Positions 26,751-35,699 are shown, counted from the stretch's first letter. The stretch is 64,000 bases of DNA from JAJXWB01 sp046349085 (GCA_046349085.1 JAXMDA010000001.1:248001-312000); one strand, 5' to 3'. Notes: generated by a model from the letters alone, not told the origin. Translations and numbers: made by a program.

Positions 26751-27524
26751 ATGAGCGAGCCGATCTTGCGCCTCTCCAACGTCGAAAGCGCCTACGGGCC
26801 GATCACCGCGATCCGCGGCGTCAGCCTGGAGGTGCCGCGTGGAAAGATCGTCGCGGTGCTGGGCGCGAACGGCGCCGGCAAGACGACGATCCTCAAGACG
26901 ACGTCGGGCGTGCTCGATCCCGTCACTGGCGTCGTCGAACTCGAAGGCCGGCGCATCCAGGGCATGGCCCCGGACGCCATCGTCGCGCTCGGCATGAGCC
27001 ATGTGCCGGAAGGGCGCGAGGTCTTCCCGTTCCTGTCGGTGCGCGACAATCTGTGGATGGGCGCCTATCTGCGCCGCGACCGCGACGGCGTCGCGGCCGA
27101 TCTGGAGAAGGTCTACGATTATTTCCCCGTGCTGCGCGAGCGGCGCGACCAGCCGGCGGGCCTCCTGTCCGGCGGGCAGCAGCAGATGCTGGCGATTTCG
27201 CGCGCGCTGATGAGCCGGCCGAAGGTGTTGCTGCTCGACGAGCCCTCGCTCGGCCTCTCGCCGCTGCTGGTGAAGGAGATATTCGCCATCGTGCGCCGGC
27301 TGAACAAGGAGGAAGGCGTGTCGATCCTGCTCGTCGAGCAGAACGCGAAAGTCGCGCTGGAGACCGCCGACTACGGCTATGTGCTCGAGGTCGGCCGCGT
27401 GGTCATGCACGACACCAGCGAGGCGCTGATGAATTCCAGCGAAATCCGCGAATCCTATCTCGGCGTCCACGCCGAGGATTCGCGCGGCCGCAACCGGCGC
27501 GAGCGCACGAGGGCCGCATCATGA
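26751..27524 (+). CDS. livF: Branched-chain amino acid type ABC ATPase (LivF family)
   Basis: 257 residues. Walker A is GANGAGKTT, the signature is LLSGGQQQ, Walker B is LLLDEP and the switch region is 'LLVEQNAK'. It pairs with LivG as the nucleotide-binding dimer. The C-terminal tail (about 235-257, 'DSRGRNRRERTRAAS') is basic and longer than usual. The stop overlaps the start of the AMP-ligase-like gene (ATGA), so the ligase homologue is translated with the transporter. Confidence 0.93.
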   Translation: MSEPILRLSNVESAYGPITAIRGVSLEVPRGKIVAVLGANGAGKTTILKTTSGVLDPVTGVVELEGRRIQGMAPDAIVALGMSHVPEGREVFPFLSVRDNLWMGAYLRRDRDGVAADLEKVYDYFPVLRERRDQPAGLLSGGQQQMLAISRALMSRPKVLLLDEPSLGLSPLLVKEIFAIVRRLNKEEGVSILLVEQNAKVALETADYGYVLEVGRVVMHDTSEALMNSSEIRESYLGVHAEDSRGRNRRERTRAAS

Positions 27525-29215
27525 ATGCAGCCGTGAAAATTCCCGCGACCGCCGCCGACGGCGCTGGCCTGCCCGGCCTCGTGCTGGCGCGCGCGCTGGC
27601 CGAGCCGACGCGCACGGCGTTGCGCGCAAAGCGGCTCGGCGTCTGGAAGGAGACCGACGGCGCGGCGCTCGCGCGCGCCGTCGCCGATTGCGCCGCCGGC
27701 CTTGCGGAGATCGGCCTGAAGCCCGGAGAGACGGCCGCCATCCTCGCCGCGCCGAGCCCGGAATGGCTGATCTGCGACCTCGCCATCCAGTCGGCCGGCG
27801 CCGTCGCTGCGGGCCTTCACGCCGAGGCCGCGCCCGGCGAACTCGGCGCGCTCGTCGCGCGCTGCGGCGTGCGTATTCTCATCGTCGACAGTCTTGCCGC
27901 GCTCGACGCGGCGCTCGATCTGCGCGACGCCATTCCCGGCATCGCGAAGATCGTCTGCTTCGACGCGGTCGCCGCGGCGGAAATCGGCGACGACAACGTC
28001 ATCGCCTTCGACGCGCTCATCGCCAGGGGCGCAGGGTCCTCCGCGCGCGAATCTGCGCCCTGGCGCGCAGCGCGGGGCGAGGCGCTCGCCGCGATCATTC
28101 CGACGTCGGGCCTCTCCGCGCCCTCGCGCGCCGCGCAATTCACGCATGACGCGCTGCGCGCGGCGGTCGACGCCGCACTCTCGCTCGTCGCATTGCGCGC
28201 CGGCGAAGAACGCCTGTCGCTGATGCCGGCGAGCCACGCCTTCGAGCGCGTCTTCGGCCTCTACGCCTGCCTTGCCGCCGGCGTGATCGTGAACTTTCCC
28301 GAAAGCCCGGAGACGGTGGCGGAGAACCTGCGCGAGCTGCAACCGCAGGTCGTTTCGGGCTCGCCTGCGCTGTGGAGCGGGTTCGCGCGCACGATGGCGC
28401 GCGCCAGCGCCGGCGCCACGAGGCTGCAACGGCGGCTGTTCGAGAGCGCGATGAGCGGCCCGGGCGCCTTCGGCTCTCTGGTGCTGCGCAAGGTGCGCAG
28501 GGATTTCGGCCTGTCGCGCGTGCGCGTCGCGCTGTCGGCGGGCGCGCCGCTTTCGCGCGACGTCGCGGGCAAGCTGTCTGCGCTCGGCGTTCCCGTGACG
28601 GACGTTTACGCCGTGACCGAGGCGGCCGGCGCCATCGCGATCGCCGGCGATATTCCCCGTGAATTTTCCATCGCGCGCGGCGCGTCGTTCGACATCGGCG
28701 CCGACGGCGCATTGCGCCTGCGTTCGGCGGCGCTCTGCGCGTCCTTCGCGGGCGAGAGCGGCGGCGGCGACTGGCTGGCGACCGGAGACATGGCGCAGGC
28801 GCGCGGCGCAGGCTTCGCCCTGCACGGCGCGCGCGACGCGACGATCGGAACGGGATCGGCATGGCCGATCGAAGACGCGCTCGCCGCCTCGCCCTACGTC
28901 CTCGCGGCCATCGTGAGCGGCGAGGCGCCCGACCGCCTGTCGGCCATCGTCATCGCCGACTACGACAATGTCGTGCGGCACGCGCAGGCGCAGGCCATTC
29001 CGTTCACGCATTACAAGAGCCTGATGGAGGCCGCCGAAATCCGCGCGCTGATCGGCGAGGAGATCGCGCGCGCGACCGCGGCGCTTCAGAACGTGCGCAT
29101 TGCCGATTTCACGATTGCCGACCGGCCGCTCGGATCGAGCGATCCGCTGCTCGGACCGGCGATGAACCTGCGCCGCCGCCTCGTTCACAAGACGTTTTCG
29201 GTACGGGGAAGCTGA
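27521..29215 (+). CDS. AMP-dependent acyl-CoA synthetase homologue with eroded catalytic motifs
   Basis: 564 residues with the ANL fold: N-terminal 'LKPGETAAILAAPSPEWLICDLAIQSAGAVAAGLHAEAAP' and a late TGD (421-423). The phosphate loop should read [ST]SGTTG.PKG but reads TSGLSAPSRA (195-204), with neither the TTG nor the Lys. The A5 motif is 'YAVTEAAGA' and retains TE (366-367). The C-terminal A10 Lys is replaced ('LGPAMNLRRRLV'). Active ligases often follow liv genes to activate imported acids. This copy may be a pseudo-enzyme, yet the frame is intact and coupled to livF. Confidence 0.75.
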   Translation: MNAAVKIPATAADGAGLPGLVLARALAEPTRTALRAKRLGVWKETDGAALARAVADCAAGLAEIGLKPGETAAILAAPSPEWLICDLAIQSAGAVAAGLHAEAAPGELGALVARCGVRILIVDSLAALDAALDLRDAIPGIAKIVCFDAVAAAEIGDDNVIAFDALIARGAGSSARESAPWRAARGEALAAIIPTSGLSAPSRAAQFTHDALRAAVDAALSLVALRAGEERLSLMPASHAFERVFGLYACLAAGVIVNFPESPETVAENLRELQPQVVSGSPALWSGFARTMARASAGATRLQRRLFESAMSGPGAFGSLVLRKVRRDFGLSRVRVALSAGAPLSRDVAGKLSALGVPVTDVYAVTEAAGAIAIAGDIPREFSIARGASFDIGADGALRLRSAALCASFAGESGGGDWLATGDMAQARGAGFALHGARDATIGTGSAWPIEDALAASPYVLAAIVSGEAPDRLSAIVIADYDNVVRHAQAQAIPFTHYKSLMEAAEIRALIGEEIARATAALQNVRIADFTIADRPLGSSDPLLGPAMNLRRRLVHKTFSVRGS

Positions 29216-29241
29216 CAGCTTCGACATAGGAGGGAGACAGA

Positions 29242-30438
29242 ATGAAGAGACTTGCTCTTGCATTTGGTATGAGCGTCGCGGCAGGCGCGCTTGCCGCTTC
29301 GCCGGCTCTGGCGCAATTCAAGACGCAGGGCGTCACCGACACGGAAATCGTCGTCGGCACGCATATGGACCTGTCGGGACCGATCAAATCCTGGGGCATT
29401 CCCTCCTCGAACGGCGCCAAGCTCGCCGTCGAGCAGATCAACGCGGCGGGCGGCATCAACGGCCGCAAGCTCCGCTACATTCTGGAAGACGACGCCTACG
29501 ATCCGAAGAAGGCGGTGCTGGCGACGCAGAAGCTGATCGAGCTCGACAAGGTGTTCTCGATCGTGTCGCCGATGGGCTCGGCCACCACGCTCGCGCCGCT
29601 GCCGATCGTGCAGGCGGCGGGCCTCACCAACCTGTTCTCGATCACGGCGGCGGAATTCACCTACGCCATGGATCCGAAGAAGCCGGAGGACCGGCTGAAG
29701 TTCAACATCTTCTCGCCCTACTACGACCAGGCGCGCGTCGGCATCAAATATCTCATCGAGAGCAAGAAGCCGAAGAAGGCCTGCATCATCTTCCAGGACG
29801 ACGAGATGGGCAAGAACTTCACCGACGCCTTCAAGGATCAGCTCAAGGCGATGAACGTGCCCGAAGGCTCGATGGTGTCGTTCAAGCGCGGCGCCACGGA
29901 CTTCTCCTCGCAGGTGGCGCGCCTGAAGGCGGACGGCTGCGATTTCGTCTCGCTCGGCTCGGTCGTGCGCGAGTCCGTCGGCATCCTGACGGTCGCAGCC
30001 AAGAGCGACTACAAGCCGATCTGGGTCGCCTTCTCGCCGACCTATGTTCCCGACGTCGTCGATCTCGGCAAGGAACTGGCGGAAGGCCTCTACGGCGTCG
30101 GCCAGCTCGAAATCTTCTACGAGGATACCGCGACCGGCAAGGTCAAGGAGTATATCGACGCCTACAAGAAGATGTTCGGCGTCGCGCCCAACCTGCAGAC
30201 GACGGCCGGCTACAACGGCATGATGGCCTTCGCCCATTACGCCAAGGCGGCGGGCAAGAACCTGACCACCGACTCGCTGATCGCGGCGATGGAATCGGGC
30301 GAGCCCTTCCAGGACATCTTCGGCCAGGCGCCGGTGAAGTTCTCGAAGACCAACCACCTCGGCGCGGAGGAGCTGCTGGTCGCGCAGGTGCAGAACGGCC
30401 GCTGGAAGCCGATCGCGACCAAGCAGAAGTACAAGTAA
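29242..30438 (+). CDS. ABC transporter substrate-binding protein (LivK/Peripla_BP_6)
   Basis: 398 residues. A signal peptide ending 'ASPALAQF' (cleavage at about 25) is followed by a two-lobed type I periplasmic binding fold. Recognisable parts are 'DTEIVVGTHMDLSGPIKSWG', 'AVEQINAAGGINGRKLRYILEDDAYDPKKAV' and 'VARLKADGCDFVSLG'. It is the ligand receptor for the liv-type transporter encoded upstream and probably the last gene of that operon; a stem-loop follows 9 bp after its stop. AGGAGGGAG precedes the start. The ligand cannot be inferred reliably. Confidence 0.93.
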   Translation: MKRLALAFGMSVAAGALAASPALAQFKTQGVTDTEIVVGTHMDLSGPIKSWGIPSSNGAKLAVEQINAAGGINGRKLRYILEDDAYDPKKAVLATQKLIELDKVFSIVSPMGSATTLAPLPIVQAAGLTNLFSITAAEFTYAMDPKKPEDRLKFNIFSPYYDQARVGIKYLIESKKPKKACIIFQDDEMGKNFTDAFKDQLKAMNVPEGSMVSFKRGATDFSSQVARLKADGCDFVSLGSVVRESVGILTVAAKSDYKPIWVAFSPTYVPDVVDLGKELAEGLYGVGQLEIFYEDTATGKVKEYIDAYKKMFGVAPNLQTTAGYNGMMAFAHYAKAAGKNLTTDSLIAAMESGEPFQDIFGQAPVKFSKTNHLGAEELLVAQVQNGRWKPIATKQKYK

Positions 30439-30446
30439 TCAAGCCC

Positions 30447-30470
30447 GGGGCCGGCGCATACGCCGGCCCC
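30447..30470 (+). terminator. Stem-loop after the liv-type operon
   Basis: A perfect 10-bp GC-only stem (GGGGCCGGCG / CGCCGGCCCC) with a CATA loop, just after the binding-protein stop. The following sequence is C-rich rather than T-rich, so termination may be weak or it may stabilise the 3' end. Confidence 0.6.
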
Positions 30471-30650
30471 GCCCCGCTTCCGTCGCCGCTGCGCATCAAT
30501 AAGGCGCCTGCGAACGATCCATGCGCCGTGCATCATTCGGCGGCACGCACACTGCCCGCGATTTGCCGCGAAGGGCGGGCCGGCCCCTCGATCGGCCCGC
30601 TGACATGACATCGGTCAATCCGGTAAATATCTAAATTTAATCCCCTTTTT

Positions 30651-30666
30651 TGGCGCCCTCTTTGCA
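30651..30666 (+). promoter_or_regulatory. Sigma-54 (RpoN) promoter of the FNT transporter gene
   Basis: TGGCGCCCTCTTTGCA matches the -24/-12 consensus TGGCACG-N4-TTGCW with exact spacing between the invariant GG (30652-30653) and GC (30664-30665). The predicted transcription start is near 30677, 48 bp before the ATG. An AT-rich tract (30620-30650) lies just upstream. It implies NtrC-type nitrogen control, by inference. Confidence 0.7.
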
Positions 30667-30724
30667 AAGCGGCGGAGGACATTGCGCGGGCCCCCGCGCG
30701 TCCCCGAATTGCGAAAGGAAGCAC

Positions 30725-31555
30725 ATGGCCTATCTCGCGCCATCGGAATTCGTCACCAAGATGGTCGACGCCGGCGAATCCAAGATCTTCATGTCGACCC
30801 GCGACACCGTGATCCGCGCCTACATGGCCGGCGCCATCCTCGCGCTGGCCGCCTGGTTCGCGGTCACGATCAACGTGCAGACCGGCCAGCCGCTCGCTGG
30901 CGCGGTCCTGTTCCCCGTCGGTTTCGCGATGCTCTACCTGCTCGGCTTCGACCTGCTGACCGGCGTCTTCGTGCTCGCCCCGCTCGCCCTGTTCGACAAG
31001 CGGCCGGGCGTGACGATCGGCGGCGTCTTGCGCAACTGGGGGCTGGTGTTCGTCGGCAATTTCGCCGGGGCGATGACCGTCGCCTTCATGATGGCCTTCG
31101 TCACGACGTTCGGCTTTACCGAAGCGCCCAACGCGGTGGGCGTCGCCATCGGCAAGACCGGCGAGTCCCGCACGCTCGGCTATGCCGCGCACGGCTTTCC
31201 CGGAATGCTGACCCTGTTCATTCGCGGCATGCTCTGCAACTGGATGGTCTCGACCGGCGTCGTCGGCGCGATGATCTCGACCACCGTCTCGGGCAAGGTG
31301 ATCGCCATGTGGATGCCGATCATGCTGTTCTTCTACATGGTGTTCGAGCATTCCATCGTGAACATGTTCCTGTTCCCGTCGGGCCTTCTTCTCGGCGCGC
31401 ATTTCTCCTGGCTCGACTATTTCATCTGGAACGAAATCCCGACCGTGCTCGGCAATCTCGCCGGCGGCCTCGCCTTCACCGGCCTGACGCTTTATGCGAC
31501 GCATGTGCGCACGCTTCCCAAGCGCAGCATCGGCCAGACGGTCGCCGCCGAATAA
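30725..31555 (+). CDS. Formate/nitrite transporter family channel (FocA/NirC)
   Basis: 276 residues with six membrane helices. Family marks are 'LLGFDLLTGVFVLAPLALFDKR' (helix 2 region), 'GMLCNWMVSTGVVGA' and 'GFEHSI'-type FEHSIVNMFLFPSGLLLGA, which carries the central-pore His equivalent to FocA His209. The protein forms a pentamer in the inner membrane. The sigma-54 promoter and the following PP2C-kinase gene, an association known from nitrate-assimilation clusters, favour nitrite over formate. AGGA precedes the start. No nitrite reductase gene is in the window. Confidence 0.9.
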   Translation: MAYLAPSEFVTKMVDAGESKIFMSTRDTVIRAYMAGAILALAAWFAVTINVQTGQPLAGAVLFPVGFAMLYLLGFDLLTGVFVLAPLALFDKRPGVTIGGVLRNWGLVFVGNFAGAMTVAFMMAFVTTFGFTEAPNAVGVAIGKTGESRTLGYAAHGFPGMLTLFIRGMLCNWMVSTGVVGAMISTTVSGKVIAMWMPIMLFFYMVFEHSIVNMFLFPSGLLLGAHFSWLDYFIWNEIPTVLGNLAGGLAFTGLTLYATHVRTLPKRSIGQTVAAE

Positions 31556-31571
31556 TTGCGCAGCTTGCAAG

Positions 31572-31598
31572 GAGCCCGATTCCGATGGAGTCGGGCTC
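31572..31598 (+). terminator. Stem-loop between the FNT gene and the phosphatase-kinase gene
   Basis: GAGCCCGA (31572-31579) pairs perfectly with TCGGGCTC (31591-31598), with a further short inner pairing. It ends 15 bp before the kinase start and lacks a T-tract. It may attenuate or process the mRNA rather than stop it. Confidence 0.45.
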
Positions 31599-31613
31599 GT
31601 CCCGGAGCTTCCG

Positions 31614-33335
31614 ATGAAGGGCTGCCTGCGCGTTTCGATCGGCCAATATTCGGACCGGGGCCACAAGGAAGCCAATCAGGATTTCCATGGAGCGCTTGTT
31701 CCCGAAGAGCCCGACCTGAGCCTCAAGGGCATAGCGATCGCCATCGCGGACGGGATCAGTTCCAGCGACGTCAGCGACGTCGCATCGGAATCCGCAATCA
31801 AGTCCTTTCTATCTGACTATTACTGCACATCGCCGGCGTGGTCGGCGAAGACGGCGGCGCAACGCGTGATCGCGGCCGCCAATTCGTGGCTGCATGCGCA
31901 GAACCAGCGCAGCTTTCGCGCCTACGAAAAGGACCGGGGCTACGTCACGACGTTCAGCGCGCTCGTGCTCAAGGGGCGGCAGGCGCATCTGTTCCATGTC
32001 GGCGACTCCCGCATCTATCGCGTGTCGGGCGCCTCGCTCGAACAACTCACCAACGACCATCGCGTGGTCATGTCGTCGTCCGAAAGCTACCTCGGCCGCG
32101 CGCTCGGCGTGAATCCCCAAATCGAAATCGACTACAGGGCGGAGAGCATCGCCGCAGGCGACGTCTTCGTTCTGGCGACCGACGGCGTCTACGAATTCGT
32201 CGAGCCCGCGTTCGTGACGCAGGCGATCGCGGGCGCCGCCGATCTCGACAGAGCGGCGCAGGACATTGCCGTGCAGGCGCTCGCGCGCGGCAGCGACGAC
32301 AATCTGACCATCCAGATCGTGCGGATCGACGAGACGCCGCGCGGCGCGCGAAGCGAGACGTTGCAGGCGCCCGTCGATCTGCCGCCGCCGCCTCTACTCG
32401 AAGCGCGGGCGATTTTCGACGGCTATCGCATCATCAGGCAATTGCACGCCTCGGCGCGCAGCCACATCTACCTCGCCGAAGACATCGAGAGCGGCGCCAT
32501 CGTCGCCCTCAAGACCCCATCCGTCGATCAGCGCGGCGACGCCGAGTACATCAAGCGCTTCATGCTCGAGGAATGGGTGGCGCGGCGCCTGTCGAGCGCG
32601 CATGTGCTCCGGCCGAGCCCGGTCGAGCGCAAGCGCAATTTCCTCTACGTCGCCTTCGAATATGTCGAAGGGCAGACGCTCGCCCAGTGGATGATCGACA
32701 ATCCGCGCCCGCATCTCGAGACGGTGCGCGGCATCGTCGACCAGATCGCGCGAGGCCTTCTCGCTTTCCACCGCAAGGAAATGACGCATCAGGACCTGCG
32801 GCCCGCCAACGTGATGATCGACAGGTCCGGCACAGCGAAGATCATCGACTTCGGCTCGACGCGCGTCGCGGGGGTGGCGGAGGCGGCGGGATCCGGCGCG
32901 GACGCGCAAATCCTCGGGACCGTGCAATACACGGCGCCCGAGTATTTTCTCGGCGAGCCGGGCTCGGCGCGCTCCGATGTCTACTCGCTCGCGGCGATCG
33001 CCTATCACATGCTCACGGGCCGCCTGCCCTATGGCGCGAAACCGGCGCAGGCGCGCACGCGCGCGCAGATGAAGAAACTCGCCTACACGCCGGTCGTGGA
33101 CGATCACAGCGACATTCCCGCCTGGGTCGACGGCGCGTTGCGCAAGGCGCTCGACCCCGTTCCGGACAATCGCTTCTCCGACCCGATGGAATTTGCGTTC
33201 GCGCTGCGCAATCCAATCGTCGGCGCCGCGCCGGCGCGGCTGATCGAGCGCGATCCCGTCAGGTTCTGGAAGGCGGTTTCCGCAGCGCTGGCGGTCGCGA
33301 TCCTGGTCCTGTTGTTCGTCGGCTCGCGTCGGTGA
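31614..33335 (+). CDS. Bifunctional PP2C phosphatase / Ser-Thr kinase, membrane-anchored
   Basis: 573 residues. A PP2C domain (about 8-240) has metal-site Asp residues in ADG (46-48), GDS (130-132), ATDG (188-191) and DDN (228-230). A Hanks-type kinase domain (about 268-535) has VALK with Lys300, HQDLRPAN (Asp394, Asn399), DFG (412-414) and APE (441-443); the glycine loop is weak. One C-terminal membrane helix (553-570) tethers it to the inner membrane. Homologues sit in nitrate/nitrite assimilation clusters. GGAG precedes the chosen start. Its 3' end overlaps the convergent TetR gene by 77 bp. Confidence 0.92.
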   Translation: MKGCLRVSIGQYSDRGHKEANQDFHGALVPEEPDLSLKGIAIAIADGISSSDVSDVASESAIKSFLSDYYCTSPAWSAKTAAQRVIAAANSWLHAQNQRSFRAYEKDRGYVTTFSALVLKGRQAHLFHVGDSRIYRVSGASLEQLTNDHRVVMSSSESYLGRALGVNPQIEIDYRAESIAAGDVFVLATDGVYEFVEPAFVTQAIAGAADLDRAAQDIAVQALARGSDDNLTIQIVRIDETPRGARSETLQAPVDLPPPPLLEARAIFDGYRIIRQLHASARSHIYLAEDIESGAIVALKTPSVDQRGDAEYIKRFMLEEWVARRLSSAHVLRPSPVERKRNFLYVAFEYVEGQTLAQWMIDNPRPHLETVRGIVDQIARGLLAFHRKEMTHQDLRPANVMIDRSGTAKIIDFGSTRVAGVAEAAGSGADAQILGTVQYTAPEYFLGEPGSARSDVYSLAAIAYHMLTGRLPYGAKPAQARTRAQMKKLAYTPVVDDHSDIPAWVDGALRKALDPVPDNRFSDPMEFAFALRNPIVGAAPARLIERDPVRFWKAVSAALAVAILVLLFVGSRR

Positions 33336-34011
33336 CGTCGAGGCCCGGGCCGGCGTCCTTGCCCTGCCCGCCTTTTGCTCTGCCGCGCCTGGCCGCGAGC
33401 CCTCCCGTCAGCAGGTCGGCGAACTGGTCCGCTATTTCCTCGGCCGAATATCGGGCGCCGTCGCGATACCAATGGCCGATCCAGTTGAGGGAGCCGGCAA
33501 TGGCGAAGGCGGCGATTTTCGGATCGCACGCGACGATCGAGCCGTCGTCGATGCCGGCGGCGATATACTTGCGGAACGCCAGGTCGTCCTGCCGCTTCTC
33601 GGCCCGCACGCGCGCATAGGCCTCTTCCGACAGTTCGCGATCGTCGAGACGAACGAGACACATGCCAAAGTCGATGGTCATCAGCAGCGCGTAAGCGCGG
33701 ATCAGCTTGCGCAACTTCGTCAGGCCGTCGCCGCCCGCCCGGTCGATCTCGGCGATCGCGTCATCCGCCATCTGCTGTCCCAGCCGATAGCACTCGTCGA
33801 GAATTTCCTCCTTGCTGCGAAAATAATTGTACAGCGCGGGCTTGGTTATGTTCAGCCGCGTCGCGACGTCGCTCAGCGTCGCGCGATGATAGCCGACATC
33901 GAGAAAGAGCTGGGCGGCCATGCGCAAGACCGCATGTTTCTTCTCGTCGCGCGCGCGGCGCCGGTCCTCGAACGGCGCCCAGGGCGACACTTGCGCGCGT
34001 CTTGCGCTCAT
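33259..34011 (-). CDS. TetR-family transcriptional regulator
   Basis: 250 residues. The N-terminal HTH (about 25-70) is typical: 'AAQLFLDVGYHRATLSDVATRLNITKPALYNYFRSKEEIL'. The ligand domain follows, and the last 45 residues are basic and probably disordered. It is the last gene of the minus-strand acyl-CoA operon and likely responds to an acyl-CoA, like FadR/KstR relatives. The start at 34011 follows GAGGTGG. The extra tail is what overlaps the phosphatase-kinase gene on the other strand. Confidence 0.88.
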   Translation of the reverse strand: MSARRAQVSPWAPFEDRRRARDEKKHAVLRMAAQLFLDVGYHRATLSDVATRLNITKPALYNYFRSKEEILDECYRLGQQMADDAIAEIDRAGGDGLTKLRKLIRAYALLMTIDFGMCLVRLDDRELSEEAYARVRAEKRQDDLAFRKYIAAGIDDGSIVACDPKIAAFAIAGSLNWIGHWYRDGARYSAEEIADQFADLLTGGLAARRGRAKGGQGKDAGPGLDVTDASRRTTGPGSRPPALRKPPSRT

Positions 34012-34081
34012 CAAACCACCTCGATGCTTGAAACCGACTCGATATTTGGCGCCCTGACCGCGCCGGCCTGCCGCGGCTTCG

Positions 34082-35653
34082 TCAGGCCTGCCCGGAAAAA
34101 CGCTCGACCAGCAGGAACTTCTGCACCTTGCCGGTCGGCGTTCGCGGCAGCGGCTGGTCCTCGAACAAGATGGTGCGCGGAATCTTGAAGCCGGCGAGCC
34201 GTTCGCGGCAAAAGGCCTCGACGGCTTCCGCCGTCGCCTCGCCATTCCGCCCGTCGCGCACGATCAGGGCGGAGACGCGCTCGCCCCACATTTCGTCGGG
34301 CAGGCCGAAGACGGCGCAATCCGCCACGCCGGGGATGGCGAGCAGCGTCTCCTCGATCTCGGCCGCGTGCACGTTCTGGCCGCCCGTGATGATCATGTCC
34401 TTGAGCCGTCCCTTGATGAAGACGAAGCCCTCCTCGTCCATCAGGCCGAGATCGCCCGTATGGACATAGCCGCCGCGGAACGTCTCCGCCGACTTCTCTG
34501 GATTTTCGAAATAGCGCGTGACCGTCGCCGGCGAACGGCCGACGATCTCGCCGAGCTCGCCGGGCGCGCAGAGACTGCCGTCGGGCCGCTCGATCCGCAC
34601 GTCCGCGAAAGCCATCGGCGCGCCGATCGATTCCGGCCGGAACTTCCGGTCGTCCGGCGTCGAAACGGTGAGCGCGCCGGTCTCCTGCATCCCATAATAT
34701 TCGTAGATGTTCGGGCAGAGGCGCGCCTGCGTCTTCTCGCGCAGCGACGCCGGAAGCATCGAGCCGGCGAAGACGAGGCCGCGCAGCGACGACAGGTCGC
34801 GCTGCGGCAGGCTCGGCTCGGCCAGGGCCATCGCCGCCATCGTCGCCACGAGATTGAGAATGGTCGCGCGCTCCTGCTCCACGAGGCGCAGGAATTCGCC
34901 GGGATGGAAATCCATGATGACGTTGCGCGCGCCGAACAGGAAGCCGGCGACGATCCACGCATAGCCGACGCGGCCGAAGGCCGGGAACACCGTCATCAGA
35001 ACGTCGTTGCGGGAGACGTCGTAGCACTCGAACATCTGTCCGATCACGGCGTTGTTGAGATGCGTCAGCACGTAGGATTTCGGCAGGCCCGTCGTGCCCG
35101 ACGTCAGGTTGAAGTAGAACGGGTCATGCTCCTCGACCGCGACGTCGGGCTCGTGGTCGGGCGAGCCCGCGAGCAGGTCCTCGTAGGCCGTCGCCCAATC
35201 GGGCGCGCCCTCGCCGATGGCGACGAAATTCCTTACCTGCGTCAGGGCGCTGCGCACCTGCGCCGCCGCGCCCGCGAAGCGCGTCTCGTAGATCATGCCC
35301 TTCGCGCCCATCGCCTGCATCAGCGCGACGATCTCGGCTGGCGCGAGGCGATAGTTCAAGGGAATGCCGACGAGGCCGAGCTTGGCGAGCGCGAAGTAGA
35401 TTTCCGGCAATTCCGCGCGATTGCTGCACAGGAAGGCCACCACGTCAGGCTTGGCGAAGCCGAGGCCGGCGAGCCCGTGCGCCAGGCGATTGCAGCGCTG
35501 GTTGACCTGCCGGAAGGTGAAACGCCGTCCCGTACCGGCGCAATAGAGAGCCTCGCGATCACGAAAGCGCCGCGCGGCGGTGGTCAGGATGCCTCCGACG
35601 ACCATTCTTCCAAGCGATCGGTCCGCTACGTTCATTTGTGGCGCAGCCATCAT
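34082..35653 (-). CDS. Acyl-CoA synthetase (AMP-forming)
   Basis: 523-residue ANL enzyme with intact motifs: A3 LTSGTTGLPKS, A5 'YYGMQETG', A7 HTGD, A8 GRLKDMIITGGQNVHAAEIE and the catalytic Lys in 'PRTPTGKVQKFLL'. It activates a carboxylic acid to its CoA thioester in the cytoplasm. It lies 47 bp downstream of the enoyl-CoA hydratase gene and upstream of tetR. The second synthetase of this operon (36491-38056) is a close functional neighbour, so the two may take different chain lengths or successive intermediates. GGGGAGGG precedes the start. Confidence 0.93.
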   Translation of the reverse strand: MMAAPQMNVADRSLGRMVVGGILTTAARRFRDREALYCAGTGRRFTFRQVNQRCNRLAHGLAGLGFAKPDVVAFLCSNRAELPEIYFALAKLGLVGIPLNYRLAPAEIVALMQAMGAKGMIYETRFAGAAAQVRSALTQVRNFVAIGEGAPDWATAYEDLLAGSPDHEPDVAVEEHDPFYFNLTSGTTGLPKSYVLTHLNNAVIGQMFECYDVSRNDVLMTVFPAFGRVGYAWIVAGFLFGARNVIMDFHPGEFLRLVEQERATILNLVATMAAMALAEPSLPQRDLSSLRGLVFAGSMLPASLREKTQARLCPNIYEYYGMQETGALTVSTPDDRKFRPESIGAPMAFADVRIERPDGSLCAPGELGEIVGRSPATVTRYFENPEKSAETFRGGYVHTGDLGLMDEEGFVFIKGRLKDMIITGGQNVHAAEIEETLLAIPGVADCAVFGLPDEMWGERVSALIVRDGRNGEATAEAVEAFCRERLAGFKIPRTILFEDQPLPRTPTGKVQKFLLVERFSGQA

Positions 35654-35699
35654 GCCCTCCCCTCGTTCGTCTTCGCTTGCAGGTTTTCAATTGCCGGTT

